Below the pieces are notes generated by a model. That model was not told the origin of the DNA. It was given only the letters and a program-made list of their open reading frames with translations, and did not search any database. The translations under genes and the position numbers were made by a program. Of a stretch of DNA of 64,000 bases, positions 29,382-38,520 are shown in pieces. The DNA lies in contig JANQRX010000001.1 of the NCBI GenBank assembly GCA_028284325.1, positions 248,001 to 312,000 of the forward strand. Direction: 5' to 3'. This DNA is from Bauldia sp. (lineage in GTDB: Bacteria > Pseudomonadota > Alphaproteobacteria > Rhizobiales > Kaistiaceae). Every line of letters starts with the position of its first letter. Position 1 is the first letter of the stretch.

Positions 29382-30606
29382 GCGCAGCCGCGAAGCTGGT
29401 GCCGTCGGTGCCGGGCGGCAGGCCGAGGTGCTCGGCGATGGTTTCGCCGATATCGGCGAACGTCGCACGTCGGCCGACATCGACCGGAGCGATGCCCGGA
29501 CCGAAGGCGAGGACCGGCACGTGCTCGCGCGTATGGTCGGAGCCGGTCCAGGTCGGATCACAGCCATGGTCGGCGGTGAGGATCGCAAGATCGCCCGGCT
29601 GCAGCCGCGCTTCGAGCTCGGGCACGCGACGGTCGAAGGCTTCGAGCGCCGCGGCATAGCCGGGCACGTCGCGACGATGCCCGTAGAGCATGTCGAAGTC
29701 GATCAGATTGGTGAAGGCCAGGTCACCGTCCCCCAGCCGGTCGATCACCTCCAGCGTTGCGTCGGTCAGGGCTTCGTTCCCGGCCGCCTTGACGACCTCG
29801 CTGACGCCCTGATGCGCGAAGATGTCGCCGATCTTGCCGACGCCGATCACTCGGTGGCCGGCCGCCACGACGCGATCGAGCAGGGTCGGCGCCGGCGGCG
29901 GCACCGAATAGTCGCGGCGGTTGGCCGTCCGCTGGAAGGTCGCCGCGTCGTCGCCGATGAAGGGACGGGCGATCACCCGGCCGATGTTCAGGGGATCGAC
30001 CAGCCGCCGCGCAACAAGGCAGAGCTCGTAGAGCCGGTCGAGGCCGAAGGCCTCCTCATGGGCGGCGACCTGGAAGACCGAATCGGCCGAGGTGTAGCAG
30101 ATCGGCCTGCCCGACCGGACGTGCTCCTCGCCGAGTTCGGCGATGATCGTGGTGCCCGAGGCGTGGCGGTTGCCGAGGATGCCGGGCAGACCCGCCTCGG
30201 CGATCAGCGCGTCGGTCAGGTCGGCCGGAAAGGTCGGTTCGGTCTCGGGGAAGTAGCCCCAGTCGAAGCGCACCGGCACGCCGGCGATTTCCCAGTGCCC
30301 CGACGGTGTGTCCTTGCCGTTCGAGACTTCCACGCCATAGCCATGGGCGCCCTCGATCGCAGCGGCCGCGTCGACGCGGGGCGGCGCGCCGGTCGAGGCC
30401 TCGGCGGCGCGCGCCAGGCCGAGGCGGACCATGTTGGGCACAAGGAGCGGCCCCGACCGCAGCCCTTCGCGGTCACCGGCGCCGGTTGCGCAAGCTTCCG
30501 CGATATGGCCGAACGTGTCGGACCCCTCGTCGCCGAAACGCGCCGCGTCGTCCGCGCCACCGATCCCGAACGAATCGAGCACGATCAGGATGGCGCGACG
30601 GGCGAT
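29353..30606 (-). CDS. deoB: Phosphopentomutase, apparently starting at an AUC codon
   Basis: A ~417-residue alkaline-phosphatase-superfamily mutase interconverting (deoxy)ribose-1- and -5-phosphate. It has the metal-binding start [20 protein letters not shown], the catalytic-threonine region [13 protein letters not shown], and the second metal motif [17 protein letters not shown] near the C-terminus. The first conventional in-frame start is GTG at 30582, but it would delete the first beta-strand. Eight codons upstream an ATC at 30604-30606 follows GGAGG at 7-bp spacing and gives [14 protein letters not shown], which lines up with the usual MxRAxxxVLDSFG terminus. An AUC start is therefore the best reading, unless the ATC is a sequencing error for ATG. 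The gene is convergent with deoA (29-bp overlap) and divergent from upp. Confidence 0.88.
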   Translation of the reverse strand: MARRAILIVLDSFGIGGADDAARFGDEGSDTFGHIAEACATGAGDREGLRSGPLLVPNMVRLGLARAAEASTGAPPRVDAAAAIEGAHGYGVEVSNGKDTPSGHWEIAGVPVRFDWGYFPETEPTFPADLTDALIAEAGLPGILGNRHASGTTIIAELGEEHVRSGRPICYTSADSVFQVAAHEEAFGLDRLYELCLVARRLVDPLNIGRVIARPFIGDDAATFQRTANRRDYSVPPPAPTLLDRVVAAGHRVIGVGKIGDIFAHQGVSEVVKAAGNEALTDATLEVIDRLGDGDLAFTNLIDFDMLYGHRRDVPGYAAALEAFDRRVPELEARLQPGDLAILTADHGCDPTWTGSDHTREHVPVLAFGPGIAPVDVGRRATFADIGETIAEHLGLPPGTDGTSFAAALSRDRSARR

Positions 30607-30764
30607 GGTGAAACCTCCGGTGAGGCGGCGCGGCGAGACGCGGCCGGCCGTCGGGGAAGGCTATCGCGGCGGAAGTCGGGGGACAAGGACGCCGTTCGCA
30701 TGGCAACGCCGTCCTCCAAGGGGTAGGTTTCCCCGCATATCGTCGAGGAGGCGGGAGAGATTCC

Positions 30765-31394
30765 ATGCAAGGCGTGACAGTCGTCGACCATCCGCTGGTT
30801 CAGCACAAACTGACGCTCATGCGCGACAAGAACACCTCGACGGCCGGTTTCCGTCAGTTGCTGCGCGAGATCGCCCTGTTGCTGACCTACGAGGTGACAC
30901 GCGACCTGGACCTGACCACCCGCCCCATCGAGACGCCGCTGGGGCCGATGCAGGCGCCGATCCTGAAGGGCAAGAAGCCGGTCTTCGCGTCGATCCTGCG
31001 CGCCGGCAACGGCCTGCTTGAAGGCATGCTCGATCTGGTGCCCTCGGCGCGGGTCGCTCATGTCGGCATCTACCGCGATCCCGAGACGCTGGAGCCCAAC
31101 GAGTATTACTTCAAGGCGCCCGACGACCTGGAGGGGCGTCTGGTGATCGTGGTCGACCCGATGCTCGCCACATCGAACTCGGCGAGCGCGGCGATCGAGA
31201 AGTTGAAGGAGCGCGGCGCCCGCGATATCCGTTTCGTGTGCCTGCTCGCAGCACCGGAAGGCATTGAGCGCTTCCAGGCCGCCCAGCCCGGCGTGCCGAT
31301 CATCACCGGGGCGATCGACGACCACCTCAACGACCATGGCTACATCGTGCCGGGCCTCGGCGACGCCGGCGACCGCCTGTACGGCACCAAGTGA
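30765..31394 (+). CDS. upp: Uracil phosphoribosyltransferase
   Basis: A 209-residue enzyme that makes UMP from uracil and PRPP. It has the family N-terminus [34 protein letters not shown], the PRPP-binding loop [19 protein letters not shown], and the uracil-binding C-terminus [17 protein letters not shown]. The start ATG at 30765 is preceded by GGAGGCGGGAGAG. It is transcribed away from deoB across 158 bp. It recycles the uracil released by the deoA product, completing the salvage route. Confidence 0.95.
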   Translation: MQGVTVVDHPLVQHKLTLMRDKNTSTAGFRQLLREIALLLTYEVTRDLDLTTRPIETPLGPMQAPILKGKKPVFASILRAGNGLLEGMLDLVPSARVAHVGIYRDPETLEPNEYYFKAPDDLEGRLVIVVDPMLATSNSASAAIEKLKERGARDIRFVCLLAAPEGIERFQAAQPGVPIITGAIDDHLNDHGYIVPGLGDAGDRLYGTK

Positions 31395-31415
31395 CCCGAC
31401 CTATCAGGAGTATGT

Positions 31416-32180
31416 ATGAAATACGGGGCGATCTATCCGAGCCTGAAAGGCCGGACCGTGCTGGTCACCGGCGGCGGATCGGGAATCGGCGCGAGCCTTG
31501 TGGAGCACTTCGCGGCCCAGGACTCCAGGGTGGGCTTTCTCGATATTGCCGAGACCGCATCGCGCAAGCTGGCGAGAAAGCTCACCCGCCGCGGCCACAC
31601 CGTCCATTTCGAGCCCTGCGACCTCACCGACATCGCGGCGCTGCGTAAGGCGATCCGGGCGGTGCGGCGCGAACTCGGGCCGATCACCGTGCTGGTCAAC
31701 AACGCCGCCCATGACGAACGGCACCAGCTCGAAGACGTCACGCCGGAGTATTTCGACGACCGCATCGCCGTGAACCTCCGGCACCAGCTCTTTGCCATCC
31801 AGGCGGTGGTGCCGGACATGAAGCGCCGGAAGAACGGTTCGATCATCAACATGGGGTCGGGATCGTGGCTCCTCGGCGCGCCGGGCATGCCGATCTACAC
31901 CGCCTCCAAGGCCGCCATCGTCGGTTTGACGCGGGGCATTGCGCGCGAGCTCGGCGAACACAACATCCGCGTCAACTCGATCGCGCCGGGCTGGATCCTG
32001 ACCGAGCGGCAGATGGCGCTGTGGGCCAACGAGGAGGCGCTGGAGAAGCTGCTCAAGGACCAGGCGCTGAAGCGCCTCCTGAAACCCGCCGATATCGCCC
32101 GTTGGGTGCTGTTTCTCGCCTCCGACGATTCGGCGGCGGCGACCAACCAGAGCTTCATCGTCGACGCCGGCTGGCTGTGA
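31416..32180 (+). CDS. SDR-family NAD(P)-dependent oxidoreductase
   Basis: A 254-residue classical short-chain dehydrogenase. The cofactor motif is VLVTGGGSGIGASLVEHFA near residue 15, with NNAAHDER (NNAG-type). The catalytic serine lies in NMGSGSWLLG and the YxxxK motif in PIYTASKAAIVGL. The C-terminal region ATNQSFIVDAGWL is typical. The presence of an acidic residue after the second strand (GFLDIAE) suggests preference for NAD. It lies 22 bp after upp and may be co-transcribed with it, but a sugar or sugar-acid substrate unrelated to nucleosides is possible. No specific function can be assigned. Confidence 0.85.
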   Translation: MKYGAIYPSLKGRTVLVTGGGSGIGASLVEHFAAQDSRVGFLDIAETASRKLARKLTRRGHTVHFEPCDLTDIAALRKAIRAVRRELGPITVLVNNAAHDERHQLEDVTPEYFDDRIAVNLRHQLFAIQAVVPDMKRRKNGSIINMGSGSWLLGAPGMPIYTASKAAIVGLTRGIARELGEHNIRVNSIAPGWILTERQMALWANEEALEKLLKDQALKRLLKPADIARWVLFLASDDSAAATNQSFIVDAGWL

Positions 32181-32293
32181 CGTTGCCGTAACCGATTGCT
32201 AACCCCGCCTGCGGAATCCGGGCGGGCGTTCACCATTCGCGCCGCCGCCTGGGCGATAATGGCCACCGTCTTCACCCGGCGGGATCTGAACCA

Positions 32294-32836
32294 GTGCTGG
32301 TGCGGTTTGCAATCATATCCGGCGCAGCCGTTGGACTGGCGGTCGCGGTGCCGCAGCTTGCTCCCGGCCTGATGGCGCTGATCGAGCCCGACGAGCCCAC
32401 CGTCACCGCCGCGCCCGTGGAGGCCGCGCGCCGGGCCGAGCCCGAGCGACCGCGGCCCGAGCGCCCGCGCAGCCTCACGATCACCGCCAATACGTCGGGT
32501 CACTTTAACGTCGAGGCCAGGATCGCCGGCCGCAACGTCGATCTGATGGTCGACACCGGGGCCACCACCGTCGCGCTCAACGAGACGACCGCGCGCCGGC
32601 TCGGCATCCGCCCGTCGCGCAGCGACTTCAGTCGCCCGATCTCGACCGCCAACGGCGTCATCCGCGCGGCGCCGGTCAAGCTGCGCGCGGTCGCCCTCGG
32701 CGGTATCCACATCCGCAACGTCGAGGCGGTCGTCCTGCCCGCCGAAGCCCTGCCGATCAACCTCCTCGGCATGAGCTTCCTCGGGCGGCTCTCGCATTTC
32801 GAGATCGCCGGCGATCGGCTGGTTCTGACACAGTAA
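32294..32836 (+). CDS. Retropepsin-like aspartic protease (clan AA, TIGR02281-type)
   Basis: A 180-residue membrane-anchored protease. A single N-terminal hydrophobic segment (FAIISGAAVGLAVAVPQLAP) anchors it. A proline/glutamate/arginine-rich linker (PERPRPERPRS) leads to the protease domain with the catalytic motif VDLMVDTGATTVALNETTA and the second hydrophobic strand NLLGMSFLGRLSHFEI. One aspartate per chain implies dimerisation as in retroviral proteases. The start is GTG at 32294. Related proteins are widespread in alphaproteobacteria, but their periplasmic targets are not known to me. Confidence 0.82.
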   Translation: MLVRFAIISGAAVGLAVAVPQLAPGLMALIEPDEPTVTAAPVEAARRAEPERPRPERPRSLTITANTSGHFNVEARIAGRNVDLMVDTGATTVALNETTARRLGIRPSRSDFSRPISTANGVIRAAPVKLRAVALGGIHIRNVEAVVLPAEALPINLLGMSFLGRLSHFEIAGDRLVLTQ

Positions 32837-32905
32837 ACGGCCCCGCAGATTTGCCTCGGCCGGCCGCTCTGCTATGAGCGGACCCTCGCCCGAGGAGAAC
32901 CAGAC

Positions 32906-34426
32906 TTGCCGTTTCCCCGCCCGGTCGCCGATCTCGCGCCGAACACCTTCGCGTTTGAAACGACGCCGCTGGTCAGGCCGACCGGCTTCCGCGAATACGA
33001 TGCCAGATGGTGGTACGGGCACCCCGGGTCCGATGTGCCGCCGGAGATCAACCTCATGGGCGTGACGGCGCTCGGGCTGGGTCTGGGCACGCTCCTGCAC
33101 GAGCGCGGGGTCGGCAGCGATATCGTCACCGGGCATGACTTTCGCGGCTATTCGGCGGCGATCAAGATGGCGCTGGTGACGGGGCTGACGGCGGCCGGAT
33201 GCCGTGTCCACGACGTGGGCCTCGCGGTCTCGCCCATGGTCTATTTCGCCCAGTTCGACCTCGACGTGGCGTCGGTGGCCGTGGTGACGGCCTCGCACAA
33301 CGAGAACGGCTGGACCGGCGTCAAGATGGGATGCGAGCGGCCGCTCACCTTCGGGCCGGACGAGATGTCGCGGCTGCGCGACATCGTGCTGGACGGCGCA
33401 TGGCAGGAACGGACAGGCGGCGCCTACCGTTTCGTCGACGGTGTCGCCGATCGCTACCGCGCCGATCTCGCCGGCGAGCCGCTGACGCGGAAGCTGCGCG
33501 TGGTGGTGGCGACCGGCAACGGCACGGCCGGGGCGTTCGCGCCGGAGGTTCTGGAAGCGATCGGCTGCGAGGTCATTCGCCTCCACACCGACCTCGACCA
33601 CACCTTTCCGCACCACAATCCCAATCCGGAAGACCTGGCCATGCTCCACGCCGTGGCCGATGCCGTACGCGACGGCGGGGCCGACCTCGGCCTCGCCTTC
33701 GACGGCGACGGCGACCGCTGCGGCGTCATCGACAACACCGGGCGCGAGATCTTCGCCGACAAGGTGGGGGTCATGCTCGCGCGGTCGCTGGCCAGGGAGC
33801 ATGCGTCGCCGCGGTTCGTGGTCGACGTCAAGTCGACCTGCCTTTACGCCGCCGATCCCGAACTCCAGAGGCTCGGTGTGACCACCGACTACTGGAAGAC
33901 GGGCCATTCCTACATCAAGCGCCGGGTTGCCGAGACCGGCGCGCTCGCCGGCTTCGAGAAATCGGGGCACTACTTCTTCAACGCCCCGCTCGGGCGCGGC
34001 TACGACGACGCGCTGGTGTCGGCGATCGCGGTCTGCCGGATGATGGACGCGGCCGAAGCGCGAACCATGGCCGACCTCTATGACGACCTGCCGCAGACCT
34101 GGGGGTCGCCGACCATGTCGGCGGCCTGCACCGACGAGCACAAATACGAGGTCGCCGGGCGGGCGCGCGAAGCCTTCGAGGCCATGCAGGCCGCGGGCGA
34201 GCCGGTGGCCGGCCATGCGATCAGCGACCTCGTCACCGTCAACGGCGTACGGGTGATCACGGATGACGGCACCTGGGGCCTCGTCAGGGCGTCGTCGAAC
34301 AAGCCCGAACTGGTCGTGGTGGTCGAAAGCCCGGTGTCGGAAGCGCGGATGCGCGATATGTTCGAGGCGGTCGACCGCACCATGCGCGAAGCGGGCGACG
34401 TCGGCGGCTACAACCAGACGATCTGA
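32906..34426 (+). CDS. Phosphomannomutase / phosphoglucomutase
   Basis: A 506-residue alpha-D-phosphohexomutase with the four expected domains. The phosphoserine loop is VTASHNENGWTGVKMG. The metal-binding loop is LAFDGDGDRCGVID, the sugar-recognition loop is around GFEKSGHYFF, and the C-terminal phosphate-binding loop is VRASSNKPELVVVVE. It converts mannose- or glucose-6-phosphate to the 1-phosphate for polysaccharide or sugar-nucleotide synthesis. The start is TTG at 32906, supported by GAGGAG at 32892-32897; no ATG or GTG fits better. It is followed 20 bp later by an aldose 1-epimerase gene, so the two may form an operon. Confidence 0.9.
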   Translation: MPFPRPVADLAPNTFAFETTPLVRPTGFREYDARWWYGHPGSDVPPEINLMGVTALGLGLGTLLHERGVGSDIVTGHDFRGYSAAIKMALVTGLTAAGCRVHDVGLAVSPMVYFAQFDLDVASVAVVTASHNENGWTGVKMGCERPLTFGPDEMSRLRDIVLDGAWQERTGGAYRFVDGVADRYRADLAGEPLTRKLRVVVATGNGTAGAFAPEVLEAIGCEVIRLHTDLDHTFPHHNPNPEDLAMLHAVADAVRDGGADLGLAFDGDGDRCGVIDNTGREIFADKVGVMLARSLAREHASPRFVVDVKSTCLYAADPELQRLGVTTDYWKTGHSYIKRRVAETGALAGFEKSGHYFFNAPLGRGYDDALVSAIAVCRMMDAAEARTMADLYDDLPQTWGSPTMSAACTDEHKYEVAGRAREAFEAMQAAGEPVAGHAISDLVTVNGVRVITDDGTWGLVRASSNKPELVVVVESPVSEARMRDMFEAVDRTMREAGDVGGYNQTI

Positions 34427-34445
34427 CGGCGAAGGGAGAGATGGC

Positions 34446-35453
34446 GTGCGCGTGTTCGGACGTCTTGCCAATGGCAGCGAAGTCAACGAGGTGGTCCTCG
34501 AACGCGACGGCCTGACCGTCCGGGTGCTCGACTGGGGTGCGGTGATCCGCGACGTCCGGCTGGCCGGCGTCGACCACCCGCTGGTGCTGGGCTTCGACAA
34601 GATCGAGGACTATGTCGCCCACTCGCCCCATTTCGGCGCCGTCGCCGGCCGCTGCGCCAACCGCATCGCCGACGGGCGCTTCACGCTTGACGGCGTTGAC
34701 GTCCAGCTCACGCGCAACGAGCGGGACACCACTCACCTCCACGGCGGCCACCTCGGTTTCAGCCGGCGTCTGTGGTCGGTCGAGGATTTCGGCGCCGATC
34801 ATGTCCGTCTCGCCATCCGCCGTCCCGACGGCGACGAAGGCTATCCCGGCGAGGTCGCGGCAACGGTCACCTACAGCCTCGAAACCGGCGGCACCTTGCG
34901 GATGGAGGCGACGGTGACCACCGACAAGCCGACCCTCGTCAACCTGGCGCAGCATTCCTACTTCAACCTCGACGGCGGTGACGACATCCTCGACCACGAG
35001 CTGCGGATCTTTGCCGATCACGTGACGCCCGCCGACGCCCGCGACATCCCGACCGGTGAGCGGCTGCCGGTCACCGAGACCGTCTACGATTTCACCGCGC
35101 CACGGCCCATTCGCCTGGAGGACGGGGGCGAGCAGGTCGCCTACGACATCAACTATGTGATCGACGAGGCGCGCGCATCGGCGCCACGTCCGGCGGCGCG
35201 CATGCACGGGCCCGTGAGCGGCGTGACCCTGGACGTCGCGAGCACCGAGCCGGGGCTGCAGTTCTACGGCGGTTTCAAGCTCGCGATCCCGGTGCCGGGC
35301 CTCGAGGGACGCCGCTACGGACCGAGTGCGGGATGTTGCTTCGAGCCGCAGGTGTTTCCCGATGCTATCAACCAGCCGAGTTTCCCCAGCGCGGTCCTGC
35401 GTCCCGGCGAGACCTACGCGCAGACCAGCCTGTTCCGGTTCACGCGGGGCTGA
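34446..35453 (+). CDS. galM: Aldose 1-epimerase (galactose mutarotase family)
   Basis: A 335-residue mutarotase with a beta-sandwich fold. It shows VLGFDKIEDYVAHSPHFGAV, AGRCANRIADGRF, the histidine region THLHGGHLGFSRRLW, the catalytic histidine in NLAQHSYFNLDG and the late glutamate-containing part CCFEPQVFPDAINQPSFPS. These are the canonical GalM active-site elements. It interconverts alpha and beta anomers of hexoses. The start is GTG at 34446 after GGGAGAG; an ATG four bases earlier is out of frame. The next gene starts 2 bp after its stop. Confidence 0.9.
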   Translation: MRVFGRLANGSEVNEVVLERDGLTVRVLDWGAVIRDVRLAGVDHPLVLGFDKIEDYVAHSPHFGAVAGRCANRIADGRFTLDGVDVQLTRNERDTTHLHGGHLGFSRRLWSVEDFGADHVRLAIRRPDGDEGYPGEVAATVTYSLETGGTLRMEATVTTDKPTLVNLAQHSYFNLDGGDDILDHELRIFADHVTPADARDIPTGERLPVTETVYDFTAPRPIRLEDGGEQVAYDINYVIDEARASAPRPAARMHGPVSGVTLDVASTEPGLQFYGGFKLAIPVPGLEGRRYGPSAGCCFEPQVFPDAINQPSFPSAVLRPGETYAQTSLFRFTRG

Positions 35454-35455
35454 CG

Positions 35456-36385
35456 ATGCAGTTGCGGGTGTCCTCCTCAGCCGCGGTCGCCGCGATCCTC
35501 CTGACGGCCGCCACGCCGTCATGGGCCGACTGGCGTGACGATGTCGGCACGCTCCGGATCGGCGTGCTCGCCGACGCCGGCCCGGCCGTGACCCGCGTGC
35601 GTCTCGAGGGCTTCCGGGCCTTCCTGGAAGGACGCACGGAGCTGCCGGTGGAACTGGTGCCGGCGCGCAATCTTGCCGCGCTGGTCGACGCGCAGGTGAC
35701 CGGCCGCACGGCCTACGCGCTGCACAGTGCCTTCTCCTATGTCGACGCGGTCGCTCGCTGCGACTGCGTGGAGCCGATCGCAGCCCCCGTCGCGCGCGGC
35801 GGCGCAAGCGGGTTCCATGCGCTGATCGTCGCCCGGTCGTCCGCGTCGATCGACGATCTGGAGGATCTCGCCGGCCGCCGTCTGGCGGTGACCGGACCGG
35901 ATTCGGTGGCCGGCTATCTGGCGCCGCTCCAGGCGCTGGCGGATGTCGGGCTCGATCCGGGCAATGACCTCGATGAACTGGTGCCGGCGGCCGATCCTGC
36001 CGATGCACTGACCATGCTGTTCACCGCGGAAGCCGATGCCGCCGTGGCATGGTCCAGCCTGACCGGCGACGCGACCGCCGGCTACGATTTCGGGATCCTC
36101 ACCGCCATGGTCGCCGCCGGCGATCTGGTGATGGACGAGATCGCGATCGTCTGGCAATCGCCGGAAATCCCCTTCGGGCCGCACGTGGTGCGGGCCGACA
36201 TGCCGGCGGAACTGAAAGTGCTGCTCGCCGACGCCCTGACGTCACTGGACGAGGAAGCGCCGGAAATCCTCGACGCCGTGGACCGCTCGACCTATGGCGG
36301 CGGCGGCTTTCGCCTGATCCAGGAAGACGCCTACGGCTACCTTGCCGCGATCGTCACCGGCGGCACCGAGGGCGACGAACGCTAG
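35456..36385 (+). CDS. PhnD-like periplasmic substrate-binding protein
   Basis: A 309-residue phosphate/phosphite/phosphonate-type binding protein. The signal peptide MQLRVSSSAAVAAILLTAAT ends near PSWA-D. The mature part has LRIGVLADAGPAVTRVRLEG, LVPARNLAALVDAQVTGR, LAVTGPDSVAGYLAPLQALA and the segment VADADAAVAWSS-like (EADAAVAWSSLTG), matching PhnD-family architecture. No permease or ATPase genes are adjacent, so it is an orphan binding protein or a sensor component. It starts 2 bp after galM and ends just before the convergent pilus genes. Ligand unknown. Confidence 0.7.
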   Translation: MQLRVSSSAAVAAILLTAATPSWADWRDDVGTLRIGVLADAGPAVTRVRLEGFRAFLEGRTELPVELVPARNLAALVDAQVTGRTAYALHSAFSYVDAVARCDCVEPIAAPVARGGASGFHALIVARSSASIDDLEDLAGRRLAVTGPDSVAGYLAPLQALADVGLDPGNDLDELVPAADPADALTMLFTAEADAAVAWSSLTGDATAGYDFGILTAMVAAGDLVMDEIAIVWQSPEIPFGPHVVRADMPAELKVLLADALTSLDEEAPEILDAVDRSTYGGGGFRLIQEDAYGYLAAIVTGGTEGDER

Positions 36386-36392
36386 GTTCGCT

Positions 36393-36959
36393 CTATTTGA
36401 CGACCCGCTTGATGACCGCGCTCTGGCGCGGGCGCAGGAAGAACTGGTCCTTGAGGTCGAACGAACCGGTCAGGATGTGGCCGATGCGCGGCGTGTAGAG
36501 ATAGCCGAGTTCGGCGGTCACCAGGAAGCTGTTCTTGACCAGCAGGCCCGCAGGCAGGGCAATCGAGGCGCCCTTGTTGTAGGCGGTGTCGTTGCGCGCA
36601 TCGCTCCACGCGACCTTGGCGACACCCTTGCCGTCGATCTCGACGCCGGTGACCTTGATGCGCAATGGGCCGTCGGGATACGGCGCGATGATCGCCGCCG
36701 AGGCGTCGAGGATGTTCTTCATGTCCGCGTCGGCGATGGTGCGCGCCTGGGTGACGAGGTCGCTGAGCGTACTGGTCGACCGCGTCACCTTGCGTTTGAT
36801 GGTCATGCCGTCGCCGAGCTCGACGCCGCCGAGATAGAGAGCCACCATCAGCGGCATGATCATGGCGAATTCGATCGCCGAGACGCCGCGCGCATCGCTG
36901 GCGAAGCGGCGCGTCAGGCGGCTGGGGCGAAGCCGGCGGATGATGCCGCCGCCTACCAT
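36393..36959 (-). CDS. TadE/TadG-like pseudopilin (second of pair)
   Basis: A 188-residue pilus-associated protein. The N-terminus has a prepilin-like processing site ASDARG|VSAIEF followed by a hydrophobic stretch AMIMPLMVALYLGGVELGDG, as expected for cleavage by the CpaA prepilin peptidase and insertion into the membrane. The rest is a periplasmic domain without recognisable catalytic residues, ending LRPRQSAVIKRVVK. It overlaps the other pseudopilin gene by 7 bp. It is likely needed for assembly of the Flp pilus. Confidence 0.8.
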   Translation of the reverse strand: MVGGGIIRRLRPSRLTRRFASDARGVSAIEFAMIMPLMVALYLGGVELGDGMTIKRKVTRSTSTLSDLVTQARTIADADMKNILDASAAIIAPYPDGPLRIKVTGVEIDGKGVAKVAWSDARNDTAYNKGASIALPAGLLVKNSFLVTAELGYLYTPRIGHILTGSFDLKDQFFLRPRQSAVIKRVVK

Positions 36960-37504
36960 GGGAACGGCTCGTTGCGGAACGCCGCGGTCGCGCCCAGGAG
37001 ACGCTTTCCGTTCGGCGTGTTGGTGAGGTCGAGGCCCATCAGACGCACATAGATCGGCCACTCGTAGAAGGCGCGCACCACGACGATGTCGCCGCCATTG
37101 CCGGGCGCGTAGCCGAAGCCGCTCGGATCGAAATTGCCGTTGCCGTCGACCGGATTGGAAAGATCGACCGAATCGAAGGTCTGGTACGTGCGAACGTCGA
37201 CCTTCATGCCCTTGGCACAGTTGAACAGCGACGCCGTCTTGGCGCAGACGATGTCGCGGAACTGGTCCTGTGAGTAGCCGAGCTTCTGCGCCTGGCCGGT
37301 CCGGACCAGCCGGGCCGAATCGCTGACCGCGGTCTCCAGCACCTGGTCGGCAAAGAACACCAGCCCGGTTTCCAGCACCGCGAACATCGACGCGACGAAG
37401 GGGAGGGCGACAAGACCGAATTCCACCGCGGTGGCGCCCGAGGCGTCGCGGCGGAAACGGATCAGGGGCCGGCGTCGCCGCCGTGACGGGCTCGATCGGG
37501 GCAT
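36953..37504 (-). CDS. TadE-like pseudopilin (first of pair)
   Basis: A 183-residue TadE-family protein. A very basic N-terminus (SRRRRRPLIRFRRDASG) leads to the prepilin processing motif SG|ATAVEF and a hydrophobic helix GLVALPFVASMFAVLETGLV. The periplasmic part contains two cysteines (IVCAKTASLFNCAKG) that could form a disulfide. It is the start of a two-gene minus-strand unit located upstream of, and opposite to, the main cpa operon. Confidence 0.82.
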   Translation of the reverse strand: MPRSSPSRRRRRPLIRFRRDASGATAVEFGLVALPFVASMFAVLETGLVFFADQVLETAVSDSARLVRTGQAQKLGYSQDQFRDIVCAKTASLFNCAKGMKVDVRTYQTFDSVDLSNPVDGNGNFDPSGFGYAPGNGGDIVVVRAFYEWPIYVRLMGLDLTNTPNGKRLLGATAAFRNEPFPW

Positions 37505-37660
37505 GATCGTCTTCCGCGCTGGTCAACAGACGCTCCGGCAGGCCGGAGCACAGCTAACCTAGGGAAAACGCGTTGAAGAAAGATTGAGACAACGCCCGCC
37601 CCGGACGGAGCGCCCGCAAGGCCCCGTTAACCCTGCGAGCGGGCTTCGGCCCCGGGCCAC

Positions 37661-38128
37661 CTACCTGGTGGCGGCGGTGTCCGTCAGCGAGCCGTGCGCC
37701 TGAATCTGCTGGTTGACCGAATCGAAGACGTCGACATTGTCGCCGACCATCAGGATCGGCGCGCATTCCGGCGTGCAACTGTAGCTCTGGCGGTTGGCGC
37801 GCCGAAAAACCGTCACGACCTGATCGTTCGGTGCGGCGACCGTGATGACCTCGTCGGCGATCGGTTTGCCGTCGCTGTCGAGGACGATCAGATTGGTGGT
37901 CCCGAAGCTCCGGCCGGTGATGATGAGCGTACGGTTGTCCTGGATCGTGGCGTCGGCGATGGCCGGGTTGCCGATGATCACGATGTCGGCCGGCCGCGAG
38001 ACCTGCATGACCTTCGCGTGGTCGACCACGACGGCGATGGGCTCGGCCTGGGCGATCGCCGCGGTCGCGGCGAGGGCGGCGCCGGCGGCGAGCAGGCGCA
38101 AGGCCCGGTGGGAAACGAAAGACAGCAT
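37661..38128 (-). CDS. Stand-alone pilus assembly N-domain protein (CpaC N-terminal-like)
   Basis: A 155-residue exported protein. A Sec signal peptide (RLLAAGAALAATAAIAQA) is followed by the pilus/secretin N-domain: VDHAKVMQVSRPADIVIIGN, PAIADATIQDNRTLIITGRS and FGTTNLIVLDSDGK, the same pattern as residues ~30-110 of the CpaC secretin encoded at 40320. It lacks any secretin domain. A C-terminal tail contains a CTPEC pair of cysteines. It is located between the pseudopilin genes and the pilin gene, and probably acts at the periplasmic gate of the pilus machine. Confidence 0.8.
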   Translation of the reverse strand: MLSFVSHRALRLLAAGAALAATAAIAQAEPIAVVVDHAKVMQVSRPADIVIIGNPAIADATIQDNRTLIITGRSFGTTNLIVLDSDGKPIADEVITVAAPNDQVVTVFRRANRQSYSCTPECAPILMVGDNVDVFDSVNQQIQAHGSLTDTAATR

Positions 38129-38520
38129 GTCAGCCTCCGCGCACGATGTGCGAGGCCCAAACTATGCGCGATATGGTGAAGGAAACTTTAAGGTCCGCGC
38201 CCCGTCGCCGGTGCCCCGACCGTCGTTCTGACCGTCGCCGACCGCGGTAAAACCGGGCTTGGCCAAACCCGATGTTAGGGTAAACGAAAGTATAACCTCC
38301 GGTACGGGCCATTCCGTCGCCGCTAGTTAAAAAGTCAAATTCAGAGTATAGGGCTCGTTAAGCATAACGAATACTGATTGAGTGGCCGAGTAACACTTTT
38401 GGCCATTAACCTAGCTGCAGCATTTCGATTGTAGGGTGCGCCTTGGTTGCGGCCGCGAGTGATGAAGCGGGCTTGCGGACCACACGACAGAGAGACGACT
38501 ACGTACCAAGGAGTCACATC
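38129..38520. promoter_or_regulatory. Divergent control region upstream of the flp pilin gene
   Basis: 392 bp without a credible gene, clearly AT-richer from about 38250 to 38440 than the rest of the window. It contains the short palindrome CGTTAAGCATAACG near 38353-38366 and a TTAACC motif at 38406-38411, resembling CtrA half-sites. It must hold the promoters for flp (38521, plus) and the stand-alone N-domain gene (38128, minus). No clean -35/-10 pair could be assigned with confidence. Confidence 0.5.

Noticed and set aside
29233-30726. A ~500-codon plus-strand frame opposite deoB.
   Set aside because: Opposite strand carries all phosphopentomutase motifs; this frame has none.
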